The translations under genes were made by a program, and so were the position numbers. A stretch of 25,646 bases of DNA from positions 1-25,646 of IMG/VR virus record IMGVR_UViG_3300035698_005670, one strand, 5' to 3'. Of this stretch, positions 6,576 through 13,548 are shown piece after piece; position 1 is the stretch's first letter, and the number at the start of each line of letters is the position of its first letter. The notes below the pieces were generated by a model. That model searched no databases. It was not told the DNA's origin and saw only the letters and a list, made by a program, of their open reading frames with translations. Source of the stretch: a virus.

Positions 6576-6794
6576 CTATTCCCCTTTTAGTAACTTTTTA
6601 AGCGAATATAAAAACTCTGGGTTGCTCCAATTCCTACTGTTTGAAATATTCCAGCTTTTTTCGTCATATCTGTAGGGATTGTTTTGAGTATGGGTTTTAA
6701 ATAGTCTTATTCCGCCCTTAACTGTTTCTAGTGAAGTGTAGATAGTATTTAAGCCCCCGGTTTCTGTTTTTTGTTTGATTGTTATACCTGTCAT
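6576..6794 (-). CDS. Hypothetical early protein
   Basis: 72 residues (MTGITIKQKTETGGLNTIYTSLETVKGGIRLFKTHTQNNPYRYDEKSWNISNSRNWSN...). Two beta-like stretches with Gly turns precede an aromatic, polar segment and a short helix at the end. The ATG at 6794 comes two bases after the upstream stop in the context TAACTATG, so it is probably translated by coupling. No domain recognised. Confidence 0.66.
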   Translation of the reverse strand: MTGITIKQKTETGGLNTIYTSLETVKGGIRLFKTHTQNNPYRYDEKSWNISNSRNWSNPEFLYSLKKLLKGE

Positions 6795-6796
6795 AG

Positions 6797-7300
6797 TTAA
6801 TTAAAATAGTAATGAAAAACTAATTTATTTCTTTTATTCTCCAACACTCTTATTTTCTCATTGAGTTCTTGATACTTTTTATGTGATACTTCTATCTGTT
6901 TTTTGGTTGGGCATTCTCTTTTAGTGTTGTAGCATTTTTTAATGTCATCAACTGATATTTTTCCAGTATCACTATTTAGATAAAGTGTTTTGGTATCACT
7001 TGGAATATAATTACAACCAAAATCACCAGTTCTAACACTTCTGTCCCTAGCATTTATAACAAGAGTTTTTAAATTATATATGTCATCCTTCCAAACCATA
7101 TAAAATGACTCTTTATTAATAGTGCCATCATCTCTTTTATATGTTTTTAAAATACCAAACTTATTCAAAAGGGCTTGATTTGCCTTGTCTATTTCTCTTT
7201 TGGTTATTTTTTTGTCGCATATAATTGGGCTAATAGTATCAAGTATTAAATTAATATCCTTGTTAAACTTGCTTTGTTTTTCTAATAGTTCTAAATTCAT
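6797..7300 (-). CDS. Hypothetical early protein with C-terminal coiled coil
   Basis: 167 residues, basic. The N-terminal third is helical (KQSKFNKDINLILDTISPIICDKKITKREIDKANQALLNKFGI), the middle is mixed (DGTINKESFYMVWKDDIYNLKTLVINARDRSVRTG), and the C-terminal part (VSHKKYQELNEKIRVLENKRNKL) is a likely coiled coil. Four scattered Cys do not form a CxxC pair. The ATG at 7300 has a good ribosome site (AAAAAAGGAGAAAAATAAA). No family recognised; it is the longest gene of the first early block, a position where phages often keep host-takeover genes. Confidence 0.75.
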   Translation of the reverse strand: MNLELLEKQSKFNKDINLILDTISPIICDKKITKREIDKANQALLNKFGILKTYKRDDGTINKESFYMVWKDDIYNLKTLVINARDRSVRTGDFGCNYIPSDTKTLYLNSDTGKISVDDIKKCYNTKRECPTKKQIEVSHKKYQELNEKIRVLENKRNKLVFHYYFN

Positions 7301-7301
7301 T

Positions 7302-7409
7302 TTATTTTTCTCCTTTTTTAATTAAATAATTTATAATTTGCTTACTCTTCCACTTTGGGTGCTTCTCTTTTAATTGCTTCCAAACTAGATAGATTGCTGG
7401 GCTAATCAT
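7302..7409 (-). CDS. 35-residue early peptide
   Basis: MISPAIYLVWKQLKEKHP...KGEK, 35 residues, below the usual length cut-off. Its ATG at 7409 sits inside the end of the upstream gene (overlap of eight bases) and its TAA is one base before the next ATG; this close packing on both sides argues for a real gene. Basic, with aromatic residues and an amphipathic KQLKEKHPKWKSKQIINYLI helix. The end AAAAAAGGAGAA doubles as the ribosome site of the next gene. Function unknown. Confidence 0.6.
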   Translation of the reverse strand: MISPAIYLVWKQLKEKHPKWKSKQIINYLIKKGEK

Positions 7410-7563
7410 TGTTATGATCTCCAAAAATATCAAAGTTGCTAAATTCATTCGGAGCTAACCAACCGCATTTATTGAGGGTTGATAGTTCTTCCAGTTCTGA
7501 TTCATTGATAACTTGAGGACTGCTAACAGCTTCGGGGTTATATGGTCTTACTTCTTTTTTCAT
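7402..7563 (-). CDS. 53-residue acidic early protein
   Basis: MKKEVRPYNPEAVSSPQVINESELEELSTLNKCGWLAPNEF... ending FGDHNND, 53 residues, acidic. It is the first gene of the leftmost-reading block after the divergent region, about 47 bases downstream of the promoter at 7611-7639. No clear Shine-Dalgarno site precedes the ATG at 7563 (AATTAAATAAT). As the promoter-proximal early gene it may be an anti-host factor or regulator, but no family is recognised. Confidence 0.6.
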   Translation of the reverse strand: MKKEVRPYNPEAVSSPQVINESELEELSTLNKCGWLAPNEFSNFDIFGDHNND

Positions 7564-7610
7564 ATTATTTAATTAATAGGTAAATAGTTAATGGTTCAAC
7601 CTATTGATTA

Positions 7611-7639
7611 AATATAGCATGATTATATATCAATAACAA
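7611..7639 (-). promoter_or_regulatory. Early promoter, first leftward block
   Basis: On the minus strand: TTGTTA (7639-7634), exactly 17 bases, TATATT (7616-7611), with an extended -10 (TGCTATATT). It lacks the 15-base core shared by the promoters at 1173 and 5948, so it may be controlled differently. It lies at the left edge of the divergent region next to the 22-bp repeats. Confidence 0.75.
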
Positions 7640-7650
7640 GGGGTATATAT

Positions 7651-7716
7651 TATCTATGTTAATAGCTTCTATTATCTAGGTTAATAGCTTCTATTATCTA
7701 GGTTAATAGGTTGTAT
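7651..7716. repeat. 22-bp direct repeats
   Basis: Units at 7651-7672 and 7673-7694 differ by one base (tatctatgttaatagc... versus tatctaggttaatagc...), and a third at 7695-7716 keeps the first 14 bases before diverging. Not in a gene. A 22-bp period is two helical turns, which would place a bound protein on one face of the DNA. Candidate iterons or operators beside the early promoter. Confidence 0.85.
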
Positions 7717-7961
7717 GTCCTATGGGGTCTATATCTCTATGGCTCTATGTCTATAGTAAATACAATCTAGTTACTCTATTTTATAGCTATCGTTTCTCTA
7801 AGGTCTTATTAATAGGGTGATTATCTAATTATATGATAGTAGGAGAGGGGAGAGAGTGCCTGAATTAGTTTGGGTTGACCCCCTCTCAATCATATGATCC
7901 CTATTTATTGATCCCTAGAAACATATTACCCTTATTTTTATTGATATATAACCATATGACC

Positions 7962-7989
7962 CCTTATGATATGTACATATGACATAAGG
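7962..7989. repeat. Long dyad (inverted repeat)
   Basis: CCTTATG (7962-7968) is the reverse complement of CATAAGG (7983-7989). Between them lies the perfect ten-base palindrome TATGTACATA (7970-7979), slightly off centre. Candidate protein-binding site or cruciform within the divergent region; no T-run follows, so it is not a terminator. Confidence 0.7.
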
Positions 7990-8007
7990 ATAGTAATAAA
8001 CGGTTCA

Positions 8008-8036
8008 GGGGTCAAAGGGTTTGGGGTAAAAATAGG
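8008..8036 (+). other. Four-run G motif (possible G-quadruplex)
   Basis: Runs GGGG (8008-8011), GGG (8017-8019), GGGG (8023-8026) and GGG (8034-8036) with loops of 5, 3 and 7-8 bases on the plus strand. Such a motif is striking in DNA this AT-rich. The loop of 7-8 bases makes it a borderline match to the standard quadruplex pattern. Confidence 0.55.
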
Positions 8037-8169
8037 GTTGGTTTAATAATTCATCTCTAACTCACCCGTATAAATGAAGTTAATATGCCACTAGGGGTCC
8101 AAGGTTTGAAAGGAACCAGGTACCAGTACCTTAACTGTTATTTTAGGTATATTCTTTTTCCATATTTAG

Positions 8170-8178
8170 TGATATAGT
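8170..8178 (+). promoter_or_regulatory. Late promoter before the small terminase
   Basis: Extended -10 TGATATAGT (TG at 8170, TATAGT at 8173-8178), with no good -35 box. Only six bases separate it from the ATG at 8185, so the start of transcription would fall on or next to the start codon. This is the same arrangement as before 13549, 18142, 19086, 20203 and 23913. Confidence 0.6.
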
Positions 8179-8184
8179 TGATTA

Positions 8185-8709
8185 ATGACCTTTCAACCAG
8201 TGAAGCTAAAATACAAGGTTAAGAATTATGATTACCCCAATAAGGATGCTAGATGGATTGATAAGGATAGTGGATTGAGAAAGAATATGGATGGAACTCT
8301 TGAACGCCCTAAGTTTTTAAAACAGAACCATAAAGGTGCTTTGACTAAAACCAAGAAAAAGATTGCAGCTAAATTAATGTATGAAGCTGGATGGGGAAGC
8401 AGAGATTTAAAGGACTGGTTTAAGACTTCACAACCAACTATTGTTAATTGGTCTAAGCTTCCTACCCCTGAAGCATTAAAAGAATGGGAAACTAACTTCA
8501 AAGCTGCAATGATGGATTACGATATGGAAGCTCATTATAAGATTAAGAGTAGAATTATGGAGATTGTTCCTGAAGAGAAGAATATAGATAAGCTAGTTAA
8601 AGCTGGTGAATTCTTTCGTGGGGAGAGTACCAAGAGAAGTGGAAATAATACCCAAGTTAATATTTATGCCGATATGCTTAAGAAGTATCGGAATGTGGAG
8701 GACCAATGA
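8185..8709 (+). CDS. Probable terminase small subunit
   Basis: 174 residues. A basic N-terminus (KTKKKIAAKLMYEAGWGSRDLKDWFKTSQPTIVNWSKLP, about 55-92) reads as a helix-turn-helix DNA-binding domain. A helical middle (about 95-150) fits the oligomerisation part, and the end NNTQVNIYADMLKKYRNVEDQ resembles the C-termini of many phage small terminases. TerS binds the packaging site and hands DNA to the large subunit. It is the first late gene, although five sugar-modifying genes separate it from the large terminase, an unusual split. The DNA-binding class is clear; the terminase call is mainly from position and layout. Confidence 0.65.
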   Translation: MTFQPVKLKYKVKNYDYPNKDARWIDKDSGLRKNMDGTLERPKFLKQNHKGALTKTKKKIAAKLMYEAGWGSRDLKDWFKTSQPTIVNWSKLPTPEALKEWETNFKAAMMDYDMEAHYKIKSRIMEIVPEEKNIDKLVKAGEFFRGESTKRSGNNTQVNIYADMLKKYRNVEDQ

Positions 8710-9446
8710 GAACAACAATAATAATCCTCAATTATAATGGTGACAAATGGATGCCAGAACTGATGAAGGCTTTAAAGAAAGAAGATTGTAGAGTTCTAGT
8801 TGTAGACAACGGTTCTTCTGATGATTCAAGGAAGTTTGCTGATGCTGACCTTGGTGTTAATTGGGGTTATGCAATGGGAAACAATATCGGTGCTGCTTTG
8901 GCTAATTCTGAGAATTTACTCTTTATGAATAACGATATGCTTCCGAAGACTAAAGGCTTTGTCAAAATACTAGAAGGTGTCTGTAATAGTAGTTACCCGA
9001 TTGTAGGAGTTAAACTAATATTCGGAGAAACTAAGAAAATAGATGTTAATGGTCTTGAATATATAACTACTGAAAATAAGGTTCAACACGCTGGTATTGG
9101 TATTACTAGAAACTTCTGTCCTACTGAGATTGGAAAAGGTTTTGATATTGATTATCCTCCAGTTAATATTCCTAAAGAAGTTCCTGGAGTTACTGGAGCT
9201 TGTATGATGATAAAAAAAGACCTATTCGTTAAGTTGAGGGGTTTTAATAATCAGTTCTTCAATGGTTATGAAGATGTTGACCTATGTTGGAGAGCTAAAG
9301 AGATGGGTTACAAGATTTGGTATGAACCAACTGTTGAACTTCTCCATTACTGTTCTTCCTCAAAAGGAAGATTTGATAACGAAGTAGAAAACCAAAAATT
9401 ATTAAAAGACCTCTGGTCAGAGGAGAGAGTTAAAAAAATATTATGA
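8706..9446 (+). CDS. Family-2 glycosyltransferase
   Basis: 246 residues with a GT-A fold: IIILNYNGD at the start, LVVDNGSSDDS (31-41) for nucleotide-sugar binding, NND (75-77) in the DXD position, GVTGACMMIKKDLF and NGYEDVDLCWRAKEMGYKIWYEP near the C-terminus (acceptor/catalytic region). This combination is that of rhamnosyltransferase-like GT2 enzymes, which move a sugar from an activated nucleotide to an acceptor. No membrane segment or signal, so it acts in the cytoplasm. It has a good ribosome site (GTGGAGGACC) and its ATG overlaps the upstream stop as ATGA. Sugar and acceptor cannot be told. Confidence 0.88.
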   Translation: MRTTIIILNYNGDKWMPELMKALKKEDCRVLVVDNGSSDDSRKFADADLGVNWGYAMGNNIGAALANSENLLFMNNDMLPKTKGFVKILEGVCNSSYPIVGVKLIFGETKKIDVNGLEYITTENKVQHAGIGITRNFCPTEIGKGFDIDYPPVNIPKEVPGVTGACMMIKKDLFVKLRGFNNQFFNGYEDVDLCWRAKEMGYKIWYEPTVELLHYCSSSKGRFDNEVENQKLLKDLWSEERVKKIL

Positions 9447-10276
9447 TTTCAATAATTATCCCCACTTACAATAGAAAGACAAACCTTAGAAGAGTATTCG
9501 CTTCACTAGATAAACAATCCTTTAAAGACTTTGAGGTAATAATCTCTGACGATGGTTCCACTGATGGAACTATGGATGTTGTAAATGAGTATCAAGATAA
9601 GTTAAATATTCGTTACTATTGGAAACCTAACCATGGATTTATGGCTCCAGTAGTTAGAAACATGGGAGCTAGGTTAGCTATAGGAGATTTCTTCTTATTC
9701 CTAGATTCTGATGTTATGTTAAATCCAGCTGCACTTTCTCATTACAGTGCTTTTGCTGTTGCCAATCCAGATGCAGTAATCATTGGAAGATATGATTGGC
9801 TAGAACCAATGGATTTTTCTGTTCACGATGTTTATTCCAGTTGGGATAAGTTAATCAAAAACGATCTTATGAAAGTTAATGTTACTCAATTAAAAGGAAT
9901 AGTTGGACCAGACCCAAGAGCAATAGCTTTTAATGACCAATTAGTTGAACATTATTGTTTGGGGATGTTCAGCGGTAATGTTTTAATTCCAAAGCAAGTA
10001 TATGACGATTTAGGTGGGTTTGATGAAGCTATGGTCGGACATGGTGGTGAAGACTGTGAGTTTGCTATGAGAATTGAACAAGCTGGTTATAAAGCTATTT
10101 TTACTGAAAAAACTATTGGGTATCATATTTACCATGATAGAAACCAAGAGAGAAATCAAGAAGAGGTTACTAAAAATTTAAAATATATTTATGAGAAACA
10201 TCATGACTTCATGGTCAAGGTTGGTATTCTTCCAGGGAATATAAATAAGGGGGAGTTACCATTAGTGCAGAATTGA
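9443..10276 (+). CDS. Family-2 glycosyltransferase
   Basis: 277 residues. IIIPTYNRKTNLRRVFASL opens a GT-A domain; SDDGSTDGT (35-43) and the metal-binding DSD (88-90, FLFLDSDVML) are intact. A C-terminal part with GGFDEAMVGHGGEDCEFAMRIEQAGYKA resembles the galactosyltransferase-type C-terminal motif found in GT2 polymerase-like enzymes. Cytoplasmic, no membrane helix. The ATG overlaps the stop of the preceding glycosyltransferase as ATGA, so the two are coupled. It is distinct in sequence from its neighbour, so they probably add different sugars. Confidence 0.9.
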   Translation: MISIIIPTYNRKTNLRRVFASLDKQSFKDFEVIISDDGSTDGTMDVVNEYQDKLNIRYYWKPNHGFMAPVVRNMGARLAIGDFFLFLDSDVMLNPAALSHYSAFAVANPDAVIIGRYDWLEPMDFSVHDVYSSWDKLIKNDLMKVNVTQLKGIVGPDPRAIAFNDQLVEHYCLGMFSGNVLIPKQVYDDLGGFDEAMVGHGGEDCEFAMRIEQAGYKAIFTEKTIGYHIYHDRNQERNQEEVTKNLKYIYEKHHDFMVKVGILPGNINKGELPLVQN

Positions 10277-10764
10277 TACTACTAGATTTAGGTGGTGGAA
10301 ACGAACCACATATGGAAGAGGGTTATAAAACTATCTCAACTGATAGATATGACTTCAGCAAAGACTTTGAGAAGTTAGATGCTAGTTTTATTCAACATGA
10401 CATTCTTACTCCTATTCCTTTGGTCTATGATTCTGTTGATAAAATCTGGTGTCACCATGTCTTTGAACATTTACCCCATCAATTACCAACTGGTGAAGAT
10501 GCTCTAGTATTCGCAATGAATGAAATAGGTAGAGTTCTTAAAAAAGATTGTGAAGCTCACATTATTGTTCCTTGGGTAGAACATACTAATGCTTGGAGAC
10601 ATCCAGGTCATTACCGTTACTTTAACTATGATATTTTTAATTGGTTTGACCATAGGAACCCTACTCCTGACCATGAAGCCTATGGCTATGTTCATAAAAT
10701 GGAACTAATTAGAAACGAAGTTGTGGATGACTGCCACATTTATACTATTTTTAAAGGATTATGA
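10273..10764 (+). CDS. SAM-dependent methyltransferase (class I)
   Basis: 163 residues. It starts at a TTG overlapping the upstream TGA, since no ATG lies before the motif-I segment ILLDLGGGNEPH (about 2-13). An acidic strand end (STDRYD) fits motif II, and IWCHHVFEHLPH (about 58-69) with MNEIGRVLKK and EAHIIVPW fits the type-11 methyltransferase pattern. Phage relatives of this kind sit beside glycosyltransferases. The likely substrate is a sugar or glycan; a DNA or protein substrate is not excluded. The protein is short, with little beyond the core fold, so a partner may supply specificity. Confidence 0.82.
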   Translation: MILLDLGGGNEPHMEEGYKTISTDRYDFSKDFEKLDASFIQHDILTPIPLVYDSVDKIWCHHVFEHLPHQLPTGEDALVFAMNEIGRVLKKDCEAHIIVPWVEHTNAWRHPGHYRYFNYDIFNWFDHRNPTPDHEAYGYVHKMELIRNEVVDDCHIYTIFKGL

Positions 10765-11321
10765 TAAAAGACGAAAGAGCAATCTGCGATAAGAAAGCTA
10801 AATGGGATAAAGACTGGGAGGGAGTTAAAGACATCTACTTCTGGAGATTAAGATGGCATTATTTTGCTGTTGCTGAAAAATTAAAAGGTGAAGTTTGTGA
10901 TTTAGGTTGTGGACTAGGATTCTTAGCTGGATTCACAAAGCCAGATGAATCATTTTATACTGGCGTAGACATTTCTAAGGTTGGAACAGACCATGGAAGG
11001 ATGCTTTTTCCAGCAGCTAGGTTCTTTGAAGCAGATTTATCCAAAGAAAGAACAACTTTTGATGATAATTCCTTTGATACTGTAGTTATGAGTGAAATTA
11101 TTGAGCATTTAGAAGATTTTTCCTTATTATTAAAGGAAGCTAGAAGAATTACCAGAGATAGAATCGTTATCACCGTTCCAACTAATATGTATCAAGAGGA
11201 TCATGTCTATCCTGTTTGGACTGAACAAGACATTAGAAGAGAGTTTAAAGAACTTGGCTTCATTGAATCAATAGAAACTGATAAAACTTATAAATTTCAC
11301 CTAATATGTATCAAAAAATAG
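10761..11321 (+). CDS. SAM-dependent methyltransferase (class I)
   Basis: 186 residues. VCDLGCGLGFLAGF (about 45-58) is motif I, YTGVDIS gives the acidic residue after strand 2, FEADLSKERTTFDDNSFDTVVMSEIIEHLED covers motifs post-I to IV, and ARRITRDRIVITVP is the strand-5 region. It is a full ubiE/type-11-like fold. The ribosome site AAAGGATT precedes an ATG that overlaps the previous stop. It carries its own N-terminal helix (KWDKDWEGVKDIYFWRLRWHYFAVAEKL). With the neighbouring glycosyltransferases, sugar O-methylation is the likeliest reaction, but this is inference. Confidence 0.88.
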   Translation: MIKDERAICDKKAKWDKDWEGVKDIYFWRLRWHYFAVAEKLKGEVCDLGCGLGFLAGFTKPDESFYTGVDISKVGTDHGRMLFPAARFFEADLSKERTTFDDNSFDTVVMSEIIEHLEDFSLLLKEARRITRDRIVITVPTNMYQEDHVYPVWTEQDIRREFKELGFIESIETDKTYKFHLICIKK

Positions 11322-11968
11322 CATCTCTAATCGTTTTAGCTTATGAAAGACCTGAATTTCTCCATAAAACTATGGAATCACTACTTTCAGTTCCAATGGG
11401 ATTTCCAGCAGAGATAATTGTCCACAATGATGGCTCTACTAACCCAGAAGTGTTTGACTATTTGGTTCATTTAGCTGCTGAAAAGAAGATTTCAATGTTT
11501 ATTAACAACTGTGGACCTAATCAAGGTATTGAAAAAGCAATTAAAAGGTCAATCGCCTGTTCTTCTGGTAAATATATTGTAAAACTTGATTGTGATTTAG
11601 AATTTACCCCAAATTGGTTGAAGAAAGCTGTTTATACGATAGAAGAAGGTAAATTTGCAACAGTAGGACTTGTTGATTATAGAAGATATGACCCAGATGA
11701 TGAAAGATTTTATGGAGTTACTGAAAAAGATGGATTTTTAGAAGTTACTGACTTTATTTCTTCAGCTTACATCTTCACTAGAAAGATTTTTGATACTTGG
11801 GGTGATTATATGGCTCACGATGGTTGGCATCTTTTTCTCCTAGAAGAAGGGTATACACTTGGTTTAATAGATGTAGTTAATAATTATGGTTTTGGACTAG
11901 GAAAATCAATTTATGTCGGAGAAGACGGAAAAGCGATTAAAATGGACCACGAATCACTAAAATTCTAA
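11306..11968 (+). CDS. Family-2 glycosyltransferase
   Basis: 220 residues, GT-A fold. IVLAYERPEFLHKTMESLL at the start, VHNDGSTNPE (39-48) for nucleotide binding, and KLDCDLEF (93-100) with DCD as the metal motif. It lacks a large C-terminal domain, so it is on the short side for GT2. The ATG lies 16 bases inside the end of the methyltransferase gene and has no clear ribosome site. It ends in TAATG, which also starts the large terminase. This tight packing puts the sugar genes in the same transcript as packaging genes. Confidence 0.88.
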   Translation: MYQKIASLIVLAYERPEFLHKTMESLLSVPMGFPAEIIVHNDGSTNPEVFDYLVHLAAEKKISMFINNCGPNQGIEKAIKRSIACSSGKYIVKLDCDLEFTPNWLKKAVYTIEEGKFATVGLVDYRRYDPDDERFYGVTEKDGFLEVTDFISSAYIFTRKIFDTWGDYMAHDGWHLFLLEEGYTLGLIDVVNNYGFGLGKSIYVGEDGKAIKMDHESLKF

Positions 11969-13527
11969 TGGATAATAAAAAACTTAAAATAAAAGAAGTA
12001 ATAGAGACCTCTTTCCCTATTATTAACAAAGAATCGCAAGAAGTTCCTTTTCTTCTTAATAAAGCACAGCAAAGATTCATGGAAAATATGACTGGATGGG
12101 ATGAGATTCTAAAAGCACGACAAGAAGGGTTTTCTTCTTTCATTATTGCGTTGTTTACTTACGATTTCCTTTTTAAACCGAACTCAATTTCAATGTCTTT
12201 ATCTTATGAGAGTGGAGCAGCTGAAAAACTACTTGATAAAGCAAAGCTCTACATTAAAAAAATAGGAGTTCCTCTAAAATACAACTCTCGTAACGAAATG
12301 TATAACGAAGCTATTGGATCAACTTTCTATATTGGAACAGCAGCAGCAGTTACTACAGGGCGAGGACAGACAATAAACAATCTTCATGCTTCTGAGGTAG
12401 CTTTCTATCGTGATGCCGACAAACTAATGACTGGTTTACTACAATCTGTTCCTAAAAGTGGAAGAGTAATACTAGAATCAACCGCTAATGGAATGGGAGA
12501 CTATTTCCATAGGAATTGGGTTGAAGGTGTAAATGGAAATGGAGCTTTTGCTCCTCACTTCTTCTCTTGGAAAGACCACGAAGAATACCAGCTTCCTGTT
12601 GATAGACATTTCAAACCTAATTCTGAAGAAACTCAAGAAATGATTGAATACGGATTGAGTAAAGAACAAGTTGCTTGGAAAAGAGAAAAGGTAAAACAAT
12701 TCAAGACTATTGACGAATTTAATCAAGAATACCCAATGACACCAGAAATTGCTTTCATTTCTTCTGGAAACCCAGCATTTGATGTCAAAGTCTTAACTTC
12801 AATGTTAAAGATTGCTGACAAACCTATAAAAACTGGAAACTTAATCGGAACTAGAACAAGATTGATGTTAGAAGAAAATGCTAAAGGTTATTTAGATATA
12901 TGGAAAATGCCTGACAGCAATGACAGTTATGTTATCGGAGCTGATGTTGCTCAAGTTAATGACTATTCTGTGGCAGAAGTTCTTAGTAGAAACAAAATGG
13001 AAGTGGTAGCAAGATTTAGAGCAAGACTACCAGTTGATGCTTTTGCGAAAGAACTAGAACGGTTAGCCTATTTCTACAATACTGCTCTCCTCGGTGTAGA
13101 AAGAAATAACCAAGGTATAGCCGTTCTTGTTGTTTTGAATAAGCTTTACTATCCAAATATGTATTACCGAGAAGATGTTAATGATGTCGGAGAAAGTTCA
13201 GCATCAAAACTTGGTTGGGATACTAATATTAGAACCAGACCTATCTTAATCTCTGACCTTGGAATGTATATTAGAAACAGAGATATTGTTATTCACGATG
13301 AAATTACTTTAAGAGAATTAACTACTTTTGTTAGAACTGATAAGAAACCAGATGGAGAAGCTCAACCAGGAACTCACGATGATTGTGTCATGGCTTTAGG
13401 AATTGCTGTCCAAATGTATCGTAGGTTTCCAGATGCTAATAAAAATGAATACGTCACCCATGCTGGTGGCACCAACAACATTGCAAATAATTATGATACT
13501 AGAAGCAGTAGTTTTGATAATTATTAA
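11968..13527 (+). CDS. Terminase large subunit
   Basis: 519 residues. The N-terminal ATPase has a Walker-A-like LKARQEGFSS (about 49-58) and Walker B with catalytic Glu in NNLHASEVAFYRD (E143). The C-terminal RNaseH-like nuclease has its acidic residues in VIGADVAQ (D326), GVERNNQG (E378) and THDDCVMAL (D471/D472). This is a complete terminase motor that packages DNA into the prohead and cuts it. The start overlaps the upstream stop in TAATG with no ribosome site. The family branch (headful or cohesive-end) cannot be told by eye. Confidence 0.95.
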   Translation: MDNKKLKIKEVIETSFPIINKESQEVPFLLNKAQQRFMENMTGWDEILKARQEGFSSFIIALFTYDFLFKPNSISMSLSYESGAAEKLLDKAKLYIKKIGVPLKYNSRNEMYNEAIGSTFYIGTAAAVTTGRGQTINNLHASEVAFYRDADKLMTGLLQSVPKSGRVILESTANGMGDYFHRNWVEGVNGNGAFAPHFFSWKDHEEYQLPVDRHFKPNSEETQEMIEYGLSKEQVAWKREKVKQFKTIDEFNQEYPMTPEIAFISSGNPAFDVKVLTSMLKIADKPIKTGNLIGTRTRLMLEENAKGYLDIWKMPDSNDSYVIGADVAQVNDYSVAEVLSRNKMEVVARFRARLPVDAFAKELERLAYFYNTALLGVERNNQGIAVLVVLNKLYYPNMYYREDVNDVGESSASKLGWDTNIRTRPILISDLGMYIRNRDIVIHDEITLRELTTFVRTDKKPDGEAQPGTHDDCVMALGIAVQMYRRFPDANKNEYVTHAGGTNNIANNYDTRSSSFDNY

Positions 13528-13542
13528 TTATTAGTTTATTAT
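13514..13542 (+). promoter_or_regulatory. Late promoter, predicted leaderless
   Basis: TTGATA (13514-13519), exactly 17 bases, TATTAT (13537-13542), then six bases to the ATG at 13549. The -35 box lies in the last codons of the large terminase. Transcription would begin at or within a base or so of the start codon. Confidence 0.65.
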
Positions 13543-13548
13543 ATTTTT

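Larger units (their letters stand above)
7564..8184. other. Divergent intergenic region, candidate origin/control region
   Basis: About 620 bases with no plausible gene in six frames, between the leftward early and rightward late genes. It holds the early promoter (7611-7639), 22-bp direct repeats (7651-7716), three CATATGA motifs (about 7893, 7953 and 7976), a long dyad (7962-7989), a G-run motif (8008-8036), GGGGTC repeats in both orientations, a small palindromic GGTACCAGTACC near 8120 and the late promoter (8170-8178). Much of it is AT-rich. Repeats plus AT-rich DNA beside a divergent switch are usual for replication origins or regulator-binding regions. Confidence 0.6.

Noticed and set aside
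8115-8135. Palindromic GGTAC-CA-GTACC as an operator
   Set aside because: Only one copy and short arms; kept as a remark in the divergent-region entry and not as its own feature.
7564-8184. tRNA or other structured RNA gene in the divergent region
   Set aside because: I found no cloverleaf arms, T-loop-like motif or CCA context by eye.
662-10276. Recoded genetic code (TGA read as an amino acid)
   Set aside because: TGA is the stop at several tight junctions, for example 662, 8709, 9446 and 10276, each overlapping the next start.
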